NCBI GenBank assembly: GCA_029721435.1
Contig: CM056573.1
Location: 47,094,501 to 47,158,500, forward strand
Source of the DNA: Gymnothorax reevesii
Lineage: Eukaryota > Chordata > Actinopteri > Anguilliformes > Muraenidae
Direction of reading: 5' to 3'
DNA: 64,000 nucleotides
Part shown: piece by piece, positions 56,975-64,000 of the stretch
How the letters are laid out: the number at the start of each line of letters is the position of its first letter
Numbering within the stretch: position 1 is the first letter of the stretch
The notes under the pieces: model-generated
Databases searched by the model: none
Told to the model about the DNA's origin: nothing
What the model saw: the letters and a program-made list of their open reading frames with translations, nothing else
Program-made: the position numbers and the translations under genes

Positions 56975-57650
56975 TTGCATGATAGCGAAGCCGTGATCTT
57001 TGCCTTTATTACATCTCGCTTGGATTACTGCACTGCACTTTATATGGGGGTATCAAAAGCTCCTTGTCTCGGCTTCAGGCTGTGCAGAATGTGGTTGCAA
57101 GATTTTTAACTGCTACAAAGAGGTCAGATCACATCGTTCCTGTCCTCGCTTCACTCCACCAGCTGCCGGTCGAATACCGCGTTGTGTTAATGGTTTTACT
57201 TTTTGCTTTAAAGGCATTTCATGGTCTTGCACCTCAATATCTTAGTGATCTTCTTATCCCATATTCCGCCCCAAGGTCCCTCAGGTCATCAAACCAGCTT
57301 TTATTTTCAGTTCCGCGATGTTGACTGAAGCTTAAACGTGACTGGGCCTTTTCTGTTGCTGCACCCAGGCTTTGGAACAGCCTCCCCTTCGAAATAAGAT
57401 CATCTCCCAATTTAGACATTTTTAAATTTCATTTAAAGTCTCATTTTTATGGCCTAGCCTTTCAGCTCGACTGTAATTTTTCTGTGCTATTTTATCTAAT
57501 TTTAGTACTGTGCTTGTTCAGCCTCTTTTACTTGTCTTCTCTTATTTGTATTTATTGTGTATGTTGTATATATTGTGCAGCACTTTGGATCAACTTTGTT
57601 GTGTCAAAATGTGCAGTAGAAATAAAGTTGACTTGACGTGACTTGACTTA
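56975..57650 (+). pseudogene. L2-like LINE, 3' end
   Basis: The C-terminus of a reverse-transcriptase protein is readable across two frames: FITSRLDYCTALYMGVSK, then SRLQAVQNVVARFLTATKRS, HIVPVLASLHQLPVEYRV and LKAFHGLAPQYLSDLL, a stop, then FSVAAPRLWNSLPFEIRSS. This block order is typical of the L2/Rex1 side of non-LTR elements. The 5' part is missing, as is usual after incomplete reverse transcription. The 3' tail is made of TTGACTTGAC-type units (57628-57650). Confidence 0.83.
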
Positions 57651-58610
57651 TTTGTATTGGCTTTTACTATATCTCAAATAGGATATGGAATTTTTATTCT
57701 TCATAGCATGTATAGATTTGTCAAATGTGGCTGAAGAGGATGAAGAACTGCTGTAAGCATGAATGTGCCTAATTAAGAGAAATCAACAGCTTTTTAAAAT
57801 CCTAAGATTGCAATTGTGGTTGGAACAAAAACCAGCATACATCGTGGGGCACCAGGACCGAGTTTGAGAACCAATGATTGCTGAATGTCTAATCAGCTCC
57901 GAAGCTGATTTGTGATTCCCAAAGGAGATTGGTCGGGAAGAAGTTTTGACAACTCTGATTGGCTGAAAACAAGTTAAAACCGACTTTGCAGGCAATAAGC
58001 TTCTCAGACTTGTATTTACTTGACTTGTATTTCCAACAGTGGTGTTGCACACAGAACCTGAGGGAGCGCAGTTTTGAAAAAATTTTTATTCCCTCACAAT
58101 GAGGCTTTAAAAGCCGCTGGGCTCAGGTTCTAAGGTAAATAGATATTTTGATATTCATATTGCTTTGATGGCAGCTATTATTATCAATGCAAATTCTTAT
58201 TAAATTTCAGTGATGGGTGAAAAATTACACGAGATTAAGTGGTCATCCCCATAAACCCCCACCCACCTCATTTCCAGGGTGGTTTTACTGCACTCTTTTC
58301 TATCTTATGCGGTACGCCAATATTTTGATCATTTTAATTACTTTCTGCTGTATTTTTCAGTAAATTTATCTTGTTTAACAATAAAAAAACATGGTCATTT
58401 TCTTCTACTTCAGAACTAAAGCCCTTTTGAGAATTTGTGGTAGAAATGTGTCCCCCCACCTTTGAAATCAAAATTACGCCCATATGTTAGGACAATGGAG
58501 AGACAACCGGGGAAATCCAAGCACTAAAGGGAACTCAGGAGACTGGATCAAATGAAATTGGAACTTTTCATGATGTTTTTCCCCAATGGATATAAGAACT
58601 GGAGTGATTA
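57651..58610. other. no gene recognised
   Basis: AT-rich sequence, nothing recognised. Confidence 0.5.
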
Positions 58611-58621
58611 ACTGTACCTTT

Positions 58622-58837
58622 TCACAGGGGACTTCCATCGAGAGCAGTCACTGAGAGAGTTTGGTCCAGGTTAGTCAGGGGGAGGTGAAAATCACTGGCA
58701 AGGGAAAGGTCCAGAAAGTTTCCAGCAGCGCCAGAGTCAACAAGGGCTTGTAGATGGTGATATTGCTTATGTTCCTCTGTGAATGGAATATGCAGGTATG
58801 TGATAGCGGATGTGGGAGTAAGAGCAACTTCCCTCAC
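58622..58837 (-). pseudogene. gypsy protease fragment
   Basis: The 71-codon frame contains LQALVDSGAAGNFLDLSLA, the DSG-type active site of Ty3/gypsy retropepsins. An upstream stretch, SAITYLHIPFTEEHKQYHHL, and a downstream stretch, LPLTNLDQTLSVTALDGSPL, also fit the family. Neither gag nor RT is attached, so this is an isolated remnant. The nearby LTR-like block at 59498-59885 may or may not belong to it. Confidence 0.75.
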
Positions 58838-59490
58838 AGTCCTCCCCCATCTGGACGGGATGGAGCTTTTCCCGAGAGCTCAGGGCATGATGAACGAAAG
58901 TTATCTGGCTTCCAGCAATAGAGCAATAATAGAGCAATAAAACCTCTTCCTCATTCTACAATTTTGTTCAGCTTCAGACAAAAAACGGGTTCTTCCAAGC
59001 TGCATAGGTTCTTCTGAACCAGAAGAGGAACTCTGGAGCCCTTGGGGCCACTGCAACAGACTTATGGCTTAGCCACTGGTTGCAGATATGAGGCAACTCT
59101 GTGCCTGTCTCATGCCTCCTTTCTCACAGATGATTGTCAAGATGAATGGTTTGGTCAATCAGTGAATCAAGGTCAGCAGCTGGGTCCTTTGCAGCAACTC
59201 ATCCTTGATTCAGCTGGAAAAGCCATGTTGAAAAGCAGGCATAAGTGCTTCCATATTCTCACTGACCCTCAGCTGCTAGGGTGTGAAAATACACAGCGTA
59301 CTGCGCAACTATTATGTGGTGATGTAATGTGCTGAACTATTTATCATTGGTCGAGCTGAGTACCACTTGCTGATTTTGGATGATAGCAAGGTGTACTTAT
59401 TTAAGACATACATTATTAACAGGTAACGACATTTACTTCCACTTTGATTTCTTGAGGGAATGTTGAAAAAATTGTTCAGGTGTTTAGAGA
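58838..59490. other. no gene recognised
   Basis: Nothing beyond possible flanking remnants of the gypsy fragment. Confidence 0.45.
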
Positions 59491-59497
59491 ATAACCT

Positions 59498-59885
59498 TGT
59501 CAGGACTTTAGGACTTTTATTCTTTGTGTTGACCATGTGGGGTCCTCAGTGTTTCTTTTTTTTTTTTATTTTGGTTTCTCTTACGATCACATGTGATCAC
59601 ATGCCTTGTTTAGATTCCTGATTGTGTTCATTGCTCCCACCTGAGTCGTGTTATTGTGCCTGTTTAACCTGGTTGGTTCTCATTATCCTTACTCAGTCTT
59701 GAGTTTCTTCTTGAGCGTACAAAATGACAATATTTATCTGTCGTGCTTGTTATATTTTTGTCTTTGGATTTTCTGTTCTTTTTGCCTGCCACTTTGATTT
59801 TGCTCTGCCTGAGGTTTTTGATATCCCTGGCCTAAGTAAAGACACCTTGAGCTCTGAGAACCTTGTCCTGTCTCTGCATTTGAGC
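59498..59885 (+). repeat. LTR-like fragment
   Basis: It begins TGTCAGGACTTTAGG and ends in a stretch CCTTGTCCTGTCTCTGCA, an organisation common to fish gypsy LTRs. No target duplication was found. Confidence 0.4.
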
Positions 59886-59887
59886 TG

Positions 59888-59962
59888 AAGTCTCCTGGTA
59901 GCACAGTGGTAGAGTTTCTGCTTTCTATGCAGGAGACCTAGGTTCAAATGCCATGTGTACCT
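59888..59962 (+). ncRNA. tRNA-derived SINE head
   Basis: RNA polymerase III promoter boxes are visible: TAGCACAGTGG at 59899-59909 (A box) and GGTTCAAATGCC at 59941-59952 (B box). An anticodon-like stem (CTGC ... GCAG) lies between them. The outer ends do not pair as a tRNA acceptor stem would, so a SINE fragment fits better than a tRNA gene. Its tail was not identified. Confidence 0.65.
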
Positions 59963-60226
59963 AGCAGCAAGACTGAGCCATGGAAGAAGAGTCATTGTCA
60001 TTGCTTGCTGCTGTCACTGACGAGGTGAGGGTGTTTGATCAGTCCTGTTTTGGCCACGATACTGCCCTGAAGTTACTCCAGTTGTTGTCATAGGCCAGCT
60101 CCTGATTACCAAGTGGGACAGAAGATTTAGCTTGTTGCGAAGGATATTCTGCTCCGGGAGATGCTTGCCCCCGTTTCATTGGCCCATTCACCATTGCAAG
60201 AATCCAATCCTCATCTGCTTTCAGGC

Positions 60227-60767
60227 CCATAGACTGTATAAAAGATGGACACAGCACCCAGGTTTGAAAAGTGAAGTCAATGCGGAAGAGTCTTAAAATT
60301 ACATTTTTTACAATGGCTAGCAGATGGCAACGTTGGTGGTTTCAGAAAGAAGTTCAATTCTATAGAAGTCTATGAGAAAATGACCCTACTTTCCCACCTG
60401 ATTTATTATTTCAATAATGATTTTCCACATTATTTTATGGTATCTAAAGCGATTTTCAAGTCTCCTTCAGTATAGCATGATGTTCATTCGTGTAAATTAC
60501 GGTCCCACACAGACTAGAATAAAGGAATGCTTTGGGGGCGTGGCTATCCTCTGGTCCTTGTCTGATATGGCCAGATCCACCCATAGATCCAACCCCCGCT
60601 TCTCCCTGGATTTTCAATTCACACTTTCGAACAATAGGAATCACACCCGGTGTCAAAATGACAAAACGGTGCAATTCAAATAGCCAGAATCGAGGCTTCC
60701 TAAATGGTATGCTGGAACCAATGGGTGACATCATGGCTGCTTCGTTCATCTTTAATAGACTCTATGG
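60227..60767. repeat. 541-bp MITE
   Basis: The ends CCATAGACTGTATAAAAGAT and, inverted, CCATAGAGTCTATTAAAGAT match over about 24 bases with four differences. Near the right end, GGTGACATCATGGCTGCTTC is a typical word of this fish repeat. The target duplication is unclear. Confidence 0.7.
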
Positions 60768-61550
60768 TCTGGCCCCTCCTGCCCCATTCCCTTTGTAATA
60801 TTCACCTTATGTTTCATGTCTTGAGAATTAAACATGTTTCTTTGTCTCCCCAGAGTCTTCCTTCCTGCTGCTCTCCTCCCCCCAGACTCATCAATAGTTG
60901 GATTTCCATCCAATTATATCGCAAATTTTAACAGAATTTTCATGCACTGGTGTCTGGGGTCCACCACTGGGGCGTGAGTGTGGACTCATCAGGGGAAAAG
61001 GTGGGTCCTTCACAACCCTCACATGAATTCCTTTTGAGTTTCCTCCCATTCAGCAAGTGGCTTGTTTATTGGAAATAATGTCTCCTCTCATTGGTTCGTG
61101 AGCTCCCCCAATCCCCATCTGTGTCCTGTTTCATACTGACCCCACTTTTTGTGTGTTTGATGTATTTATACCCCATATTTTGAGTTGCAAGTTGATGGAT
61201 TGTAATTTGCTACATGTGCTTAGAACCCAGGGCCATATTAACACTTCACTGTGCCCCTCGGCAACAACTTTTAAGTACCCCCCCCCCCAAACTGCAACCC
61301 ACCCAACCCACCAGCACTTACTGCCATCATCACTGCACGATCAGCAATAAAAGTACAATAGCATACAGTTCAGTCAGTGCTCAATATCAAACAGTCATCA
61401 AGTCAGGTACAGATGCTGAAAGTTCAACCAGGGGAATTAGAGAAAACAAACATGAAAAAAATCACTGGAAACATTTGCGAGTTTTACTCCAAAAGAACAG
61501 CATAGAGCATAGGTATCTGACAGAAATTTTCTGATCAGGTACAATCATAT
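60768..61550. other. no gene recognised
   Basis: It contains a C-run at 61279-61288. No family was recognised. Confidence 0.5.
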
Positions 61551-61559
61551 AACTTGACC

Positions 61560-62200
61560 TCATTTGGAAAACATATCTGACACTGGCCTCTTTCTTGACT
61601 TTGAATGTGCAAATTGGTGTACGATATCTTCAAAATCAAGAACGCTAACAAGTTCACGTTTGATGGCCAGGAAGAAAAGGTGCAGAAAGACACTGTAATC
61701 CTAAGTTCATATTTAACTTGTTTGAAACAACCTCTCTCTCACCCTCACAATTTGAGACAGGCAAGGTTAAAAAAATTCATGGAGCAACATAAACATTTTG
61801 GAACGCACATCACAATCACCACAGTTTCTTTCAAATAAAACATCAAAGAGTTCACAGACATCTACGTAGGCATCAATACTTTTGGAGAGGCATGAAATTA
61901 ATTCAATTATGACATAATATGTCTCAACCTTAAATTTCTGGCCTCAATTTGGGAAAGCTACTTTACCATCATCATTAGACTCGTCTGCAAACTTCCTCCT
62001 TTTTCAAACTGGTAGTTTTTTGTAGCACTAAGAGAGTGTGCTGATTCTTCAAGCTCTGCGGACTGGTCTCGTAAAGAGCCAGTATACAAGTGTAATGACC
62101 GTAAAATACTCAGAGCTGCAGCTAAATCCATGTCACTTTTTTGTAGTTGATCACTCGTTGCCTTAAATCTACCCAGTATCCTCTCCCACAAAATGATCAT
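61560..62200 (-). pseudogene. hAT transposase, C-terminal part
   Basis: An open stretch (61958-62200) contains ILWERILGRFKATSDQLQKS and LAAALSILRSLHLY, the helical block after the hAT catalytic core. A following segment in another frame reads FKVETYYVIIELISCLSKSI (about 61850-61930), also typical of ZMYM1-like hAT proteins. Stops and shifts are frequent after that. In an active element this region forms the dimerisation part. Confidence 0.7.
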
Positions 62201-62315
62201 TATTACGGTCTCAAGTTTATAAAGTTTGGAAACCAGTGCAGCAGCCTCATGTATACACTACAACATGTATACAGAGACTGTACCAATTCAAAAAAAGAAT
62301 TCACCACCTCGCAGC

Positions 62316-62399
62316 AATCGAAGCACTGATTACTAAAACCCCACAAGTCAAGTCAAGTCAAGTATGACGTATGGGGTTTTAGTAATAGGTGCTTCAATT
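62316..62399. repeat. 84-bp foldback repeat, copy 2
   Basis: The same arms as 183-261 (AAGCACTGATTACTAAAACC / GGTTTTAGTAATAGGTGCTT), with one more TCAAG unit in the centre. It sits inside the broken hAT element. Confidence 0.8.
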
Positions 62400-62666
62400 A
62401 TCAATGCTGTTTACACCTAAAAGGTTCAGTGAATGGGCAGCACACAATGTGTAATTTCAGTCAGAAAACTCTGAATTGAATTAAATATTTTTTGGAGCAT
62501 AAATACTTTTAAGTTTGGCGGCAGGCTCTGTCTCAATTTATTAATTCCCTGAAAATGATCTGCCAGGTTAATTTCAGGGAATGACAGCAAGACCCCCGCA
62601 GGGAATCATGGAAACAGAGCCCACAGGTGGATGCTGGGGAGGTGGTGGGACAGCAAAACTTCATGG

Positions 62667-62797
62667 GCAGCAGCACAGAGCAGCAGCAACAGCAGTAACT
62701 GAGCAGACCGAGCAGCAGTAACAACAGCAGCAGCAGCACGAGCAGCAGTACTGAGGATCAGTAGCAGCAGTGCAGCACGGAGCAGAATGGGCAGCAG
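62667..62797. repeat. CAG-rich simple repeat
   Basis: Irregular CAG/CAA/CAC triplets over about 130 bases, between the two hAT coding parts. Confidence 0.8.
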
Positions 62798-62921
62798 GGA
62801 ATGATCAGGTAGGCAGGGAGGTTTAACTAACCCGCCCTATTTAGATGAAGAGGGCATGTGACTGATCAGGGTTTGGCGCCGCATTGAGTTGTCTGCCTGA
62901 ACTAGCTCCGCAGGCTTCGCA

Positions 62922-63830
62922 TCATGAATCAGTGGGTTTTCTTTTTTTAAATGCTCCTGGAGCCCATTGTATTTGCCAGTTCGACAAGTCCAACCCCAAG
63001 TCTCGAACCATTTTAATTACACATTCCGCCAGACTTATACCTGTGTGGCTGTGTATGGGCTCAAACCCCATGAATCTTTCCACTACTCTACCATCTGCAG
63101 TGAAAAAATGAAAAACAAATACGAGTTGATCAATGTGCGCCAAATCTGCTGTTGAGTCAACGATTACAGAAAAATATTTAGCCTGTCTGATTTCCTCTGC
63201 TATTGCTCTGTTAGTTTTCTCACCCATTAGTGAAATAAATTCTCCACATACAGTTGAGGATAAGTAGGAAGGCTTACCTCCACCTTTATTGCCATGTTTC
63301 TCAATGTGCCCCTTCAAAAAGGGGTCAAACTCCGCTATCAGCACAACAAGTCCCAAATATTTCCCATTGCGGGCCGAGCCCAGCAGTTCATTGTCGCCTT
63401 GCAATGGTAGTCCTCTCACTCCAAAAAATGAAATGTCAGCAACAACGCCTCTAAAAACTTCTCTCCAATACTGTTTCTCTGCCTCACGCTGTCGGGCAAG
63501 AGAAGCATCCACTCTGCCTGCGTGTTTAGACCTTTGTAATAAAGAAAGCATATTTTCTCTGTGTCCAGAGCCCTTTTCATGATCATAAATCCTCTCTGGA
63601 TGTTTCCAATCACAGAATACGCAGATAAATGCATGCCTTTGTGATGAGAGGAGTTTGCATGCATAACAGTAAAATGCGCCAGTCGATGGCGAGTAAAGAA
63701 GCCATTCCTGTGGCACAAGTTGATTTTTCTGGAGTTGGCAATGGAACAAATCGTTAGTGAGTGAACGGGTACGCCTCCTCCCAGAGCTGATCAGTAACGG
63801 GTCCCCAAAGTGCAGGATCTCCAGGGAGCG
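62922..63830 (-). pseudogene. hAT transposase (ZMYM1-like), N-terminal part
   Basis: The long frame (62922-63749) opens after GDPALWGPVTD, which is in another frame near 63800. It carries a TTF-type zinc finger (EWLLYSPSTGAFYCYACKLL ... CVFCDWKHPERIYDHE, HRENM). Then come KYLGLVVLIAEFDPFLKGHI and the start of the catalytic core, FSVIVDSTADLAHIDQL, which includes the first catalytic Asp. The frame collapses after DLGLDLSNWQIQW, where relatives go on to a GQ.YD motif. The break coincides with the loss of the middle of the protein. Confidence 0.83.
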
Positions 63831-64000
63831 TCAGCGTAGAGGTGCGGACGCTGCTCACGCTGCCTGGCGACTGTGACCCCTCGCTTCCGTACTTGCAGGT
63901 GCAGCAAGGGCCGGTCCGCCGTTGCAAGCTGCTGCTGCTGGAGGATTCTCCCTGGCTGGGTTGCTAGTGTTAGCAACGCTAACAAGAGCCGTTTCATTGG

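Larger units (their letters stand above)
61560..64000 (-). mobile_element. hAT (ZMYM1-like) transposon relic, cut by the window edge
   Basis: Minus-strand remnants of one hAT transposase lie in order: the N-terminal part at 62922-63830 and the C-terminal part at 61560-62210. They are separated by about 700 bases holding a foldback repeat and a CAG-rich run, so part of the middle has been lost and other DNA gained. Confidence 0.75.

Noticed and set aside
59888..59962. True tRNA gene
   Set aside because: A and B boxes are present but the acceptor arms do not pair, and the B box differs from the strict consensus.
62533..62739. Leucine/cysteine-rich minus-strand frame
   Set aside because: It is the translation of the CAG-rich repeat.
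1..64000. CRISPR arrays or bacterial operons
   Set aside because: No regular short direct repeats with unique spacers; gene structure and repeats are those of an animal genome.

Overview
The window looks like a piece of a ray-finned fish (teleost) chromosome. It has one vertebrate host gene with long introns, no bacterial-style operons, and a mix of Tc1-like, hAT, piggyBac, chromodomain Ty3/gypsy, L2-like and L1-like elements typical of fish. The species cannot be named from the sequence.

Host gene: tmem196 lies on the + strand. Exon 1 is at 27900-28067, a 57-base exon 2 at 40818-40874, and exon 3 at 43736-43990. All three junctions are phase 0 with GT/AG signals, and together they give 160 codons of a four-pass membrane protein. 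A last small exon was not found; either it lies elsewhere or the message reads through to a stop at 44021-44023. Almost everything else is transposon-derived or unannotated.

Region by region. 1-9115: a hairpin repeat, an LTR-like block split by a hAT MITE with an 8-base target duplication, an L1-like fragment, then a 5'-truncated chromodomain gypsy element whose reverse transcriptase is split by a nearly intact piggyBac element with exact TTAA duplications. 9116-22897: a fish DDE transposon with a doubled left end, two solo LTRs, a TTAA-flanked MITE and two Tc1-like elements placed almost end to end. 22903-26830: a young, complete LTR element (minus strand, LTRs over 99% alike, CTTAT target duplication) that keeps only gag, protease and a chromodomain tail. 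27540-44023: tmem196, whose first intron holds hAT MITEs, minisatellites, a three-unit tandem repeat and a sense-oriented solo LTR. 44024-64000: Tc1 relics, MITEs, a possible short Helitron, an L2-like LINE end, a gypsy protease fragment, a SINE head and a broken hAT (ZMYM-like) transposase running off the right edge.

The most useful points are: (1) a 16-base palindrome, GTTGTAAnnTTACAAC, repeated four times near the ends of the piggyBac element; (2) the gag-protease-chromodomain deletion derivative, with a self-primer signal (PBS ACGATCTGAC exactly complementary to the predicted 5' end of its transcript); (3) four loci of that LTR family, three reduced to solo LTRs with recognisable 5-base duplications; (4) a dispersed repeat whose copies keep complementary ends although the end sequence itself differs between copies.
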